Assembly: GCA_902595525.1 (NCBI GenBank)
Contig: CACJQJ010000012.1
Location: 1-21,344, forward strand
DNA: 21,344 bases
Source of the DNA: an uncultured Alphaproteobacteria bacterium
Lineage (GTDB): Bacteria; Pseudomonadota; Alphaproteobacteria; HIMB59
Direction of reading: 5' to 3'
Part shown: in pieces, positions 14,770-21,204 of the stretch
How the letters are laid out: each line of letters starts with the position of its first letter
Numbering within the stretch: the stretch's first letter is position 1
The notes under the pieces: model-generated
Told to the model about the DNA's origin: nothing
Databases searched by the model: none
What the model saw: the letters and a program-made list of their open reading frames with translations, nothing else
Position numbers and translations under genes: made by a program

Positions 14770-15150
14770 TTAACTTACCTGACACTGATAGTCATATCCA
14801 CTTCTTGTAGGTCTCCATAAGTGTCCAACTAAATCATTAGCATATATTTCAAAGACTCTTGCGTTTTCATTGTCTGTTTTATTTAGAGACCAAGGATTAT
14901 ATTTTATTGTCCAAATTTCTACTCTATTTAAAGGTGAATTACATGTTTCACAGTAATATTGATTGGTAAGATTGTTACCATCTTCTATGTACTTTTCTAA
15001 CTTACCCTCATTAAAGTCTACAATTACGATAATATTTTGTGGGTAGTCGAAAGTTGCGGTATAATTTTTTGAATATTTGCATTGATAAATAATGCTTTCT
15101 CCCCAACTCAAACTAGGAATTAACAACAATAGGGCTAAGAGGGTTTTCAT
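14770..15150 (-). CDS. Small secreted protein of unknown function (cargo of element B)
   Basis: 126 residues with a clear signal peptide (MKTLLALLLLIPSLSWGES; cleavage probably after SWG or GES), so periplasmic. The mature part of about 107 residues has four Cys (YQCKYS, YYCETCNS and the C-terminal DYQCQV), enough for two disulfides. It contains aromatic-rich beta-like stretches such as VEIWTIKYNPWSLNK. No family recognised. It is in the same direction as the tRNA and its relic; the 5' relic retains a TATAAT that could transcribe into it. A truncated relative of its first codons lies at 14669-14713. Its place between the two arm-repeat pairs makes it the only intact cargo of element B. Confidence 0.65.
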   Translation of the reverse strand: MKTLLALLLLIPSLSWGESIIYQCKYSKNYTATFDYPQNIIVIVDFNEGKLEKYIEDGNNLTNQYYCETCNSPLNRVEIWTIKYNPWSLNKTDNENARVFEIYANDLVGHLWRPTRSGYDYQCQVS

Positions 15151-15185
15151 ATAAAATTAATTCTAATTAAAGATTAATTTTAGCC

Positions 15186-15242
15186 AACCAAAATGTGCAG
15201 AAAATGTGCAAAAATTTCTGAAACTTAATGCACACTTTGGTT
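15186..15242 (+). repeat. Paired TGTGCA repeats with inverted repeat, outer end of element B
   Basis: TGTGCA at 15194-15199 and 15205-15210, period 11 bp, matches the pair at 14650. The first copy is also part of a 14-bp inverted repeat with one mismatch: AACCAAAATGTGCA (15186-15199) against TGCACACTTTGGTT (15229-15242). The group lies about 65-100 bp from the tRNA 5'-half relic. It looks like a protein-binding array, probably for a recombinase. Confidence 0.55.
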
Positions 15243-15305
15243 TAGCATTACCCAAAAAAACAAGTTTTTGTCGATTTTTGTTCATTATGGTTAAGGAGTA
15301 AACTA

Positions 15306-15344
15306 TTACCAAGGGTGTGCTCTACCACTGAGCTACGGTGGCAT
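15306..15344 (-). repeat. tRNA-Thr 5'-half relic (outer attachment site of element B)
   Basis: Thirty-nine bases match the 5' half of the intact tRNA, from TTACCAAGG in the anticodon loop through the D arm to the 5' end, with one substitution (GCCACCG for GCCGCCG in the acceptor strand). A TATAAT lies nine bases upstream of the 5' end (15352-15357). It has no anticodon 3' strand, T arm or acceptor 3' strand, so it is not a tRNA. Together with the 3' relic at 13681 it would form one split tRNA-Thr with an A-C mismatch in the acceptor stem. Confidence 0.88.
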
Positions 15345-15362
15345 TTTAAAAATTATAGACTA

Positions 15363-15548
15363 TTAATACATATTAAAAAACATTAACAAAAGACACCCAG
15401 CTGTCAGGTATTTAGAGATTTCATAAATAATTTTCCATTTATTATTATTTTGACTCACACGCCATGTGGCAAATGTAATTGCCAAAAAAACAAATGATAC
15501 AAACCACATTAAATTAGGGTTTTTTGTAAATTCAATAATAACTGACAT
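15363..15548 (-). CDS. Small two-helix membrane protein
   Basis: 61 residues with two hydrophobic segments, about 13-29 (LMWFVSFVFLAITFATW) and 45-60 (ISKYLTAGCLLLMFFNM), separated by a basic, Asn-rich loop RVSQNNNKWK. It begins 2 bp after the stop of the 62-residue membrane protein upstream on the same strand, so translation may be coupled. No family recognised. The stop lies 21 bp from the tRNA 5' relic, just outside element B. Confidence 0.5.
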   Translation of the reverse strand: MSVIIEFTKNPNLMWFVSFVFLAITFATWRVSQNNNKWKIIYEISKYLTAGCLLLMFFNMY

Positions 15549-15550
15549 GA

Positions 15551-15739
15551 TTAATTCACAAGGTAAAACTTATCTACCAGATAATTTATTAACAAGACTA
15601 ATCCAATCATAAATACCCAATATAGTTTTTTGTTGTTTCTAATAAAGGGTATCCCGATAGCACTGTACCTAAATAATTTATGAAGTACCCATATAATTAA
15701 GGGGATTAAAAACAACCAAAAAATAATCTCCCAAATCAT
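15551..15739 (-). CDS. Small two-helix membrane protein
   Basis: 62 residues, with helices at about 3-20 (WEIIFWLFLIPLIIWVLH) and 39-57 (LYWVFMIGLVLLINYLV), and a loop containing IGIPFIRNNKK. It lies 9 bp after the methyltransferase and 2 bp before the next small membrane protein on the same strand, which suggests a three-gene transcript. No good ribosome-binding site is seen for it, which lowers my confidence. Function unknown. Confidence 0.48.
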   Translation of the reverse strand: MIWEIIFWLFLIPLIIWVLHKLFRYSAIGIPFIRNNKKLYWVFMIGLVLLINYLVDKFYLVN

Positions 15740-15748
15740 TTTCTAAAA

Positions 15749-16363
15749 TTAATTATTCCTTTTTAATAAGACTATCTTAATTTTAATATCTGAACCAAAA
15801 TCTTTATTGTTTGGAAGATAATTTAAAGGTCTTGATATATAGATCGAGTCAAAATTAGTCAATTTATTCAAGACATTATCAAATTTTAATTCTTTCCATA
15901 AATCTACTCTTTGTGTAAATATAAAATAACCATTTTTTGCAAGATAATAAGAAACCAATTTAAAAAGTGATTGGTGATTTTTACAGTATGTCATTGCACC
16001 AATAAGACTTACCACACTGTACTTATTTATTATTTGAATTTTATTCTCAAAACTTTTCTTATAAAGATATCTATATTTTCCATTTCTTTTAGATATATCT
16101 AATATTTTTTTGGAAATATCTGATCCATCACAAACACAGTCAGGATAAATTTGAAGAAATTTATCAACAAAAAGTCCTGTGCCACATGCTAAATCTAAAA
16201 TAAATTTTGGTTTTGTTCTGATATATTTCTTTAAAATTTTAACTGATTGTAATGGAGCTTTATAGTTCCATTTATGTAATGTCTCATCATATGAACTAGA
16301 CCAGTTATCATAATATTTTTCTATGTCTTTTTTGTTACCAATACCTTTAAGAAGAGATTTCAT
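15749..16363 (-). CDS. Class I SAM-dependent methyltransferase
   Basis: 204 residues. Motif I of the Rossmann-like methyltransferase fold is at about 55-65 (ILDLACGTGLF), with the acidic end of strand 2 in CDGSDISKKIL (about 78-88). The motif IV region is weak (YSVVSLIGAMTYCKN). The N-terminal GIGNKKDIEKYYDNWSSSYD resembles the family that includes the WBSCR27-like methyltransferases (a YD-x-W-x-x-x-YD element). The substrate is unknown. The C-terminal end is Lys- and Asn-rich and the protein is somewhat short for this group. It probably heads a short operon with two small membrane proteins. Confidence 0.8.
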   Translation of the reverse strand: MKSLLKGIGNKKDIEKYYDNWSSSYDETLHKWNYKAPLQSVKILKKYIRTKPKFILDLACGTGLFVDKFLQIYPDCVCDGSDISKKILDISKRNGKYRYLYKKSFENKIQIINKYSVVSLIGAMTYCKNHQSLFKLVSYYLAKNGYFIFTQRVDLWKELKFDNVLNKLTNFDSIYISRPLNYLPNNKDFGSDIKIKIVLLKRNN

Positions 16364-16409
16364 TTAAATTCAAAAACTCGCTAATTTATTATCATTTTCC
16401 AATTAATCT

Positions 16410-16446
16410 TCATCATATTGTAATTTTTGTAAAATGATGATATTTA
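16410..16446 (+). promoter_or_regulatory. Promoter with inverted repeat ahead of the cysteine-rich peptide
   Basis: TTGTAA (16418-16423) and TATTTA (16441-16446) have a 17-bp spacer, and only six bases separate the -10 from the ATG at 16453, so the transcript would be leaderless or nearly so. A 7-bp inverted repeat, TCATCAT (16410-16416) and ATGATGA (16434-16440), brackets the -35 and abuts the -10; this position suits an operator for a repressor or activator. Confidence 0.45.
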
Positions 16447-16452
16447 AATTTT

Positions 16453-16533
16453 ATGGATAATAATAAACCTAAACCTGATTGTGGTTGTTCTTGCTCATGC
16501 TGTTGCACTTGTGGCGATGGTTGTTGTCAATAA
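16453..16533 (+). CDS. 26-residue cysteine-rich peptide, metallothionein-like
   Basis: The full product is M-D-N-N-K-P-K-P-D followed by CGCSCSCCCTCGDGCCQ: nine Cys in 26 residues, arranged as CxC, CxC, CCC, CxC and CC. There is no hydrophobic signal segment. Such CxC/CC clusters bind soft metals (Zn, Cu, Cd) in metallothioneins; a modified peptide precursor or a cysteine-responsive leader peptide are other possibilities, though no cysteine gene follows. It has a good promoter directly upstream and no Shine-Dalgarno, in keeping with a leaderless mRNA. Its last seven bases overlap the end of the 52-residue membrane protein on the other strand. A nine-Cys run in an AT-rich genome is very unlikely by chance. 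Confidence 0.6.
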   Translation: MDNNKPKPDCGCSCSCCCTCGDGCCQ

Positions 16534-16685
16534 ATAATTTTTAAAAGAACGATTATTCCTAAAATAAAACCGAATATTACGTCCACGTATTTTCCTTTTT
16601 TTCTGGCCATTAGATAAAAAGAAATTAAAGCTAGACTAATTACTACAGTGCTCGATAAGTTTGTTACAAAAGAAGAGGGCTCCAT
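16527..16685 (-). CDS. Small membrane protein downstream of Anbu
   Basis: 52 residues starting MEPSSFVTNLSSTVVISLAL, with two hydrophobic segments (about 9-27 and 36-52) split by a basic turn ARKKGKYVD. The ATG comes 3 bases after the Anbu stop codon with a GGGAAGAA sequence as a possible ribosome-binding site, so it is probably translated from the same mRNA. It ends overlapping the cysteine-rich peptide gene tail to tail by 7 bp. No family recognised. Confidence 0.55.
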   Translation of the reverse strand: MEPSSFVTNLSSTVVISLALISFYLMARKKGKYVDVIFGFILGIIVLLKIIY

Positions 16686-16688
16686 TTA

Positions 16689-17414
16689 TTATTCTTCCCA
16701 TTTAAAACGATCAAAAGATTTAAAAATTTCAAATATTCCTTTTTCCCATTGCTTAGATATGTATTGATAATCGTCATCATTAATTTCAAGAGATTGTTGG
16801 TAAACTATTTCTGATAAATTATTTTTATATACAACTAAGTCGATTGGAGGACCAACAGACAAATCTGCTTTCATTGTACTGTCCATACTTATTAACGCAC
16901 ATCTAGCTGCATCTCCAAGATAAGTGTCTGACTTAACAACTCTATCTAATATAGGCTTACCATACTTTATTTCTCCAATGACAAGATATGGTTTGAATTC
17001 ACTTGATTTAATAAAATTACCCTGCGGGTAAACCAAATATAATTCTGACTCTTGACCTTTTATATGTCCACCAACTATAAAAGTTGACCCTAATTCAATA
17101 GTCTCTTGATTAATACCATCTGGTGAGGAATGTTTAACATTTAATCTCCCAATGTATTTTGCGATTTCATTTAAATTAAATAAATTATTTAAATTATTCC
17201 CATTTTTATTGTCTTCTAAATCTTTAGTAATCGAGTTAAATACTGCTTGAGAAGTAGCTAAATTTCCTGATGTTAAAATTATTATATTTCTATCAATGCT
17301 CTTATGGACATACATTTTTGAGTAAGAGTTAAAGTTATCTAGGCCTGCATTTGTCCTTCTGTCAGATGCAAAAACCATCCCTTCATTTACTTTTATTCCT
17401 ACACAGTAAGTCAC
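16689..17414 (-). CDS. Anbu-type proteasome-related peptidase (BPH)
   Basis: 241 residues of the Ntn-hydrolase family related to HslV and 20S beta subunits. After Met removal the N-terminal Thr (TYCVGIKVNEGMVFASDRRT) would be the nucleophile; Asp17 (ASDRRTN) and a Lys at about 32 (YSKMYVHKS) are at the places expected for the catalytic triad, and ILTSGNLATSQAV plus STFIVGGHIKGQE are typical of the Anbu branch. Anbu assembles into open helical rings and is usually encoded with a circularly permuted ATP-grasp protein, an alpha-E protein and a transglutaminase-like protein. Here the ATP-grasp gene is divergent, 105 bp away, and the 52-residue membrane protein follows. The physiological substrate is not known for the family. 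Confidence 0.92.
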   Translation of the reverse strand: MTYCVGIKVNEGMVFASDRRTNAGLDNFNSYSKMYVHKSIDRNIIILTSGNLATSQAVFNSITKDLEDNKNGNNLNNLFNLNEIAKYIGRLNVKHSSPDGINQETIELGSTFIVGGHIKGQESELYLVYPQGNFIKSSEFKPYLVIGEIKYGKPILDRVVKSDTYLGDAARCALISMDSTMKADLSVGPPIDLVVYKNNLSEIVYQQSLEINDDDYQYISKQWEKGIFEIFKSFDRFKWEE

Positions 17415-17519
17415 ATTTTAATTAAATAGCTAATTTTTTAAAAATACAAACGAATATTTACATACCTTCAATCTAAACTATGCATAACTACTAATAAGCA
17501 TTTGTAGTATTTTTAAAAT

Positions 17520-18965
17520 GTGAGTATAAATTGGAAAAAATATAACTCTAAAAACAGCTATGATGAGTATTTAACTCCTGAAAAAATTCTAAGGAAAGAA
17601 GCTAAAGTAATTTCTAAAATATTAAATAGTTACTCAATCAAAGATTTAGAAAGAATCGAACAAAATTGTCAAAGCACAATAAGTTCTCGCGGCATTAACT
17701 TTAAAGTTTACTCAGCTGATAAAAAAGCTGCAGAGGAAAAAAAATGGCCATTAGATATAATTCCTAGGATTATATTGAAATCTCAATGGTTAAAGGTAAG
17801 AAAAGGGTTAATACAAAGGTGCAAAGCTTTAAATTTATTTATAAACGATGTATACAATCAAAAAAAAATATTTAAAGACAATATCGTTCCAAAAGATTTA
17901 GTATTTAAATCTCAAAATTACTTAAAACAATGCGAAGGATTTATGCCTAAAAGAAAAATTTGGTCTCATATTTCAGGTATAGATTTAATAAGAAACATTG
18001 ACGGAAAATTTTTAGTGTTAGAAGATAATCTTCGTGTGCCCTCAGGAGTATCATACATGCTTGAAAATAGAATGGTAATGGGAGAGGTGTTCCCTGAATT
18101 ATTTACACGTTATAGAGTTTCACCGATCAATCATTATTGTAATAGACTTTATCATTGTATGTTAGATGCCATACCTTATAAAAAAAATAATCCTACTATG
18201 GTTGTTTTAACACCAGGAGTTTATAACTCAGCTTACTTTGAACATTCATTTTTAGCACAACAAATGGGAATCGCACTAGTTGAGGGAAAAGATCTTTATG
18301 TTGAGGATGATAAAGTTTATGTCAAAACTGTTAAAGGAGGTCTAAGAGTAGATTGTATTTATAGAAGGATTGATGATACTTTTTTAGATCCTAGAACCTT
18401 TTTTAAAGGATCGTTATTAGGTGTAGCGGGTCTATACAAATCATACAGAAAAGGCAATGTTGGACTTTTAAATGCCCCTGGTAGTGGTGTAGCTGACGAC
18501 AAAGTCATTTACTCATATGTTCCTAAAATAATTAAATATTATTTAGATGAAGAGCCTAAATTGGACCAAGTAGAGACATATTTATGTCACAATAAATCCG
18601 AGAGAGATCACGTAATATCAAATATTTCAAAAATGATAGTAAAACCAGCCGATGGATCTGGTGGTTATGGAATTATAGTAGGACCTAAATCCTCTAAATC
18701 TGAGAGAGAGGCATATATTAGGAAAATTTTACACAACCCAAGAAACTTTATAGCTCAACCTTTAGAAATATTATCAACTACACCGACTTTGCAGGGGAAT
18801 TTAATTGAACCTCGACATCAAGATTTACGACCATTTATTCTTTCTGGAGGGGAGACATATGTAACTATGGGTGGTTTGACTAGAGTTGCTCTTAAAAAAG
18901 GAAGTACAATAGTTAATAGTTCACAGGGTGGGGGTTCAAAAGATACTATGATTGTAGAAGATTAA
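17520..18965 (+). CDS. Circularly permuted ATP-grasp protein (Anbu-locus type)
   Basis: 481 residues starting with GTG (17520); the upstream frame offers no better start. Motifs of the circularly permuted ATP-grasp type 2 family are clear: DNLRVPSGVSYMLENR (169-184), the ATP-grasp loop VKPADGSGGYGIIVGP (374-389), RHQDLRPFIL (432-441), GGLTRVAL (451-458) and the C-terminal SSQGGGSKDT. These proteins are thought to ligate an amino group to a carboxylate in a still unknown peptide-like product, together with alpha-E and transglutaminase partners and Anbu. The usual downstream alpha-E gene is absent: three bases after the stop lies the end of a convergent gene. The N-terminal 80 residues are more diverged. 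Confidence 0.93.
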   Translation: MSINWKKYNSKNSYDEYLTPEKILRKEAKVISKILNSYSIKDLERIEQNCQSTISSRGINFKVYSADKKAAEEKKWPLDIIPRIILKSQWLKVRKGLIQRCKALNLFINDVYNQKKIFKDNIVPKDLVFKSQNYLKQCEGFMPKRKIWSHISGIDLIRNIDGKFLVLEDNLRVPSGVSYMLENRMVMGEVFPELFTRYRVSPINHYCNRLYHCMLDAIPYKKNNPTMVVLTPGVYNSAYFEHSFLAQQMGIALVEGKDLYVEDDKVYVKTVKGGLRVDCIYRRIDDTFLDPRTFFKGSLLGVAGLYKSYRKGNVGLLNAPGSGVADDKVIYSYVPKIIKYYLDEEPKLDQVETYLCHNKSERDHVISNISKMIVKPADGSGGYGIIVGPKSSKSEREAYIRKILHNPRNFIAQPLEILSTTPTLQGNLIEPRHQDLRPFILSGGETYVTMGGLTRVALKKGSTIVNSSQGGGSKDTMIVED

Positions 18966-18968
18966 ATT

Positions 18969-20405
18969 TTATATCTTCTGCTTCACAACTATAGTCTGAT
19001 TTAAATTTTCAACCTCTAATAATTCCTCATCCCCATTAGTCCATTTAATTTTAATCTTAAACTCATTTTCATTATCTCTAATTCCATAGTGAGCAACAGG
19101 CTCCATTTGACATAGATAACCTGATCCTGCATCGATTGTTTTAGAGTGTGTTCTTTCATTTGTGTATAAAGTTACAGTTGCACCCCTTGCAGGTGCCCCA
19201 TGTATATTTAATGGCCTAACTCTTAAAAAAGGTTTTTTTTCATCACTGTTATATTTAAATAATGTGAGTGGTTGTAATCCTGACTCGCCATGAGAAATCA
19301 GGAGTTCAAGTATTCCGTCATTATCTATATCTGCTACTGCCGCTCCTGTTCCAAGACCATTTGGCTCTAGAGCCTGCTCTAGTTTAATTTCTTTAAAAAC
19401 ACCATTTTCAACTATTTTATAAAGTCTATTTGGTTCACCGATGTTATTTAAAAAAACTTCATCGTAACCATCATTATCAAAGTCTGCTGAGATAACTGTC
19501 CTAATTCTAGATGGCTCATCAAAAGAGGAAACAGCTATATCTCTAAATTTATAGTCTTCATAAACATAAGCCCTGTGATAGCCTCCCCAATTTCCATTAA
19601 GTATGTCAAGTCTTCCTCTATAGAGTATGTCGGATAAAGCAGTACCCCTTCCATTTTGATAAATATCTCTGACATTCATTTGTCCTGCAACATCCAAAAA
19701 TTTTCCATTTTTATTAAGATATAAGAAATTTGGACCTCTCTCATTTGCTGCGAATATATCCATTTGATCTGTTAATATGTGCCCAGCAACTACAGCTCTT
19801 CCACCAGTTATTTCATCTAAGTTAAGACTTACAGCTAAGTCCACAACTCTATCATCAATATATTCGTAAAATCTAGTAGGACCTCCATAGTTAGCAACAT
19901 ATATCCCATAATTGCCTTTACCCTCTCTATCAACACATACGACTGATCTTCCCGCAGTTAAATTTAACTCGTCTTGGTTAATATCTTTTTCAAACAAATC
20001 GACTATTTTTTTATCTTCAATATTTAATAATCTATCTGAATACATTTTTTGACCACTGTATGTATCCGTGTTTAAAAAATAAATTTCTTCATGACCATCT
20101 TTGTCTATATCACATGCAGCTACACCTATTGTGGATCTGTTAAAATCACTAAAAATATTTTCTTTGATTTTATTTTTGAGACTTTTACCATCAAAACCTA
20201 AAGCAAGATTTTCATAACCAAAACCTGTGACTATAAATTCATCAAAACCATCCTTGTCAAAATCAGTAACTGCAACACCATAGCTCAGTCTTGGTTTTTG
20301 ATCCGGTAGAAGGTTACTAATATCTTTAAAAAAGCTTTTATCAGCAAATGAAGTCATAGAATAAAAAACAAAAAATATTAGACATGAAAAATTGATATGT
20401 TTCAT
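18969..20405 (-). CDS. Secreted FG-GAP/VCBS repeat protein with ASPIC/UnbV C-terminal domain (CRTAC1-like)
   Basis: 478 residues. A signal peptide (MKHINFSCLIFFVFYSMTSF, cleaved near ADK) is followed by a beta-propeller made of FG-GAP repeats, seen in calcium-binding DxDxDG lines such as AVTDFDKDGFDEFIVTG, ACDIDKDGHEEIYFLN, SADFDNDGYDEVFLNN and VADIDNDGILELLIS. The last 90 residues form the ASPIC/UnbV domain (INGAPARGATVTLY-like region, HYGI and IKIKWTNGDEE). One late repeat position reads VCVDREGKGNYGIYV, with a degenerate Ca site. Such proteins are extracellular or periplasmic and known from animals and many marine bacteria; the bacterial function is unclear. It is convergent with the ATP-grasp gene and divergent, by 58 bp, from the Cys-rich protein at 20464. 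Confidence 0.9.
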   Translation of the reverse strand: MKHINFSCLIFFVFYSMTSFADKSFFKDISNLLPDQKPRLSYGVAVTDFDKDGFDEFIVTGFGYENLALGFDGKSLKNKIKENIFSDFNRSTIGVAACDIDKDGHEEIYFLNTDTYSGQKMYSDRLLNIEDKKIVDLFEKDINQDELNLTAGRSVVCVDREGKGNYGIYVANYGGPTRFYEYIDDRVVDLAVSLNLDEITGGRAVVAGHILTDQMDIFAANERGPNFLYLNKNGKFLDVAGQMNVRDIYQNGRGTALSDILYRGRLDILNGNWGGYHRAYVYEDYKFRDIAVSSFDEPSRIRTVISADFDNDGYDEVFLNNIGEPNRLYKIVENGVFKEIKLEQALEPNGLGTGAAVADIDNDGILELLISHGESGLQPLTLFKYNSDEKKPFLRVRPLNIHGAPARGATVTLYTNERTHSKTIDAGSGYLCQMEPVAHYGIRDNENEFKIKIKWTNGDEELLEVENLNQTIVVKQKI

Positions 20406-20463
20406 ACATTTACTACTTAATATTCAATGATCTAGATTTCTATGAGCTGTGTAATTAAGAGAA

Positions 20464-21201
20464 ATGTATTTGAAACAGCCATCATTTAGAATCAATGAAT
20501 ATCTAGTAATTTTTCTTATCCTGTTATTATTTTTGTTTTTACATAAAACATTAAATTCATCAGAAAATACTATAAAAAATGAAGAATATTATTATGAAAC
20601 ACTGCGAGTTAATTGGAGTGATATATTCCCTGATGGAAATAGAAATGCAGCAGGGCCAAAATTTTTTAAGTATTTAATTGATCAAGATCTGAGTTTTGAT
20701 GATTTTGTTGAATACAACAAAAGATATTGTCCTGTATCTGGATCTCTTATTCGACCAGGATCCGTGCCTGATTTTATCAGTATGACCGAAGATACTACTA
20801 ATAATAAAACTTGTGGTTATATGTATCGTTGTTGTTGGCCGTGTACATGTGACTCGATGAAATATGCTAAGACTATGAATATTTCACATAAATTTAAGGG
20901 GATTGAGGAGCAATTTACTGTTATGACTATTGATAATCCCTGTGGTAAAGAGGAATTTCCACTAGAGGTAAATCGAGATTATTTTTGTGATGGTAATGAA
21001 ATGAATTTAGATCAGGTTTTTGCAGTTGACCAAAAAATGATAATTGGCTTTTTGCATAATCCAACTACTTGTAATGGTAACGACATTTTAGCTATAAATA
21101 GCCATCCCGTCGTTGGAGAACAATGTAAGATAAGGAATTCTACTAAAGAAGAGGAACTAATATCAGGTATGGGAGATATTTTTATAAAATTATCAAAATA
21201 A
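20464..21201 (+). CDS. Membrane-anchored cysteine-rich protein of unknown function
   Basis: 245 residues. One N-terminal hydrophobic helix (about 13-27, YLVIFLILLLFLFLH) follows a basic stretch, so the rest is probably periplasmic and anchored. The mature part has ten Cys, at 89, 117, 123, 124, 127, 129, 160, 175, 203 and 221. The densest cluster is CGYMYRCCWPCTCD (117-130), preceded by YCPVSGSLIRPG. Cysteines are even in number and spread out, as in disulfide-stabilised or metal-binding domains. I do not recognise the family. Its start is 58 bp from the divergent CRTAC1-like gene, which suggests shared regulation. No clear ribosome-binding site is seen (GAGAA only). Confidence 0.75.
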   Translation: MYLKQPSFRINEYLVIFLILLLFLFLHKTLNSSENTIKNEEYYYETLRVNWSDIFPDGNRNAAGPKFFKYLIDQDLSFDDFVEYNKRYCPVSGSLIRPGSVPDFISMTEDTTNNKTCGYMYRCCWPCTCDSMKYAKTMNISHKFKGIEEQFTVMTIDNPCGKEEFPLEVNRDYFCDGNEMNLDQVFAVDQKMIIGFLHNPTTCNGNDILAINSHPVVGEQCKIRNSTKEEELISGMGDIFIKLSK

Positions 21202-21204
21202 TAT

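Larger units (their letters stand above)
14560..15314. mobile_element. Element B: about 0.75-kb unit bounded by tRNA-Thr 5' halves
   Basis: This unit runs from the core in the intact tRNA to the core in the 5'-half relic (ACCAAGG at 15308-15314), 748 bp from copy to copy. It mirrors element A: it is bracketed by copies of the 5' half instead of the 3' half and carries its own paired repeats (TGTGCA/T, 11-bp period) about 85-95 bp inside each end. Its cargo is a small secreted protein gene plus the truncated start of a related one. Like A it lacks a recombinase. Integration at a 5' half is less usual than at a 3' end, but the shared core in the anticodon stem-loop makes it possible. Confidence 0.55.

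Noticed and set aside
16453..16533. Cysteine-attenuation leader peptide
   Set aside because: No cysteine or sulfur-assimilation gene follows on that strand, and no terminator/antiterminator pair is seen; kept only as an alternative.
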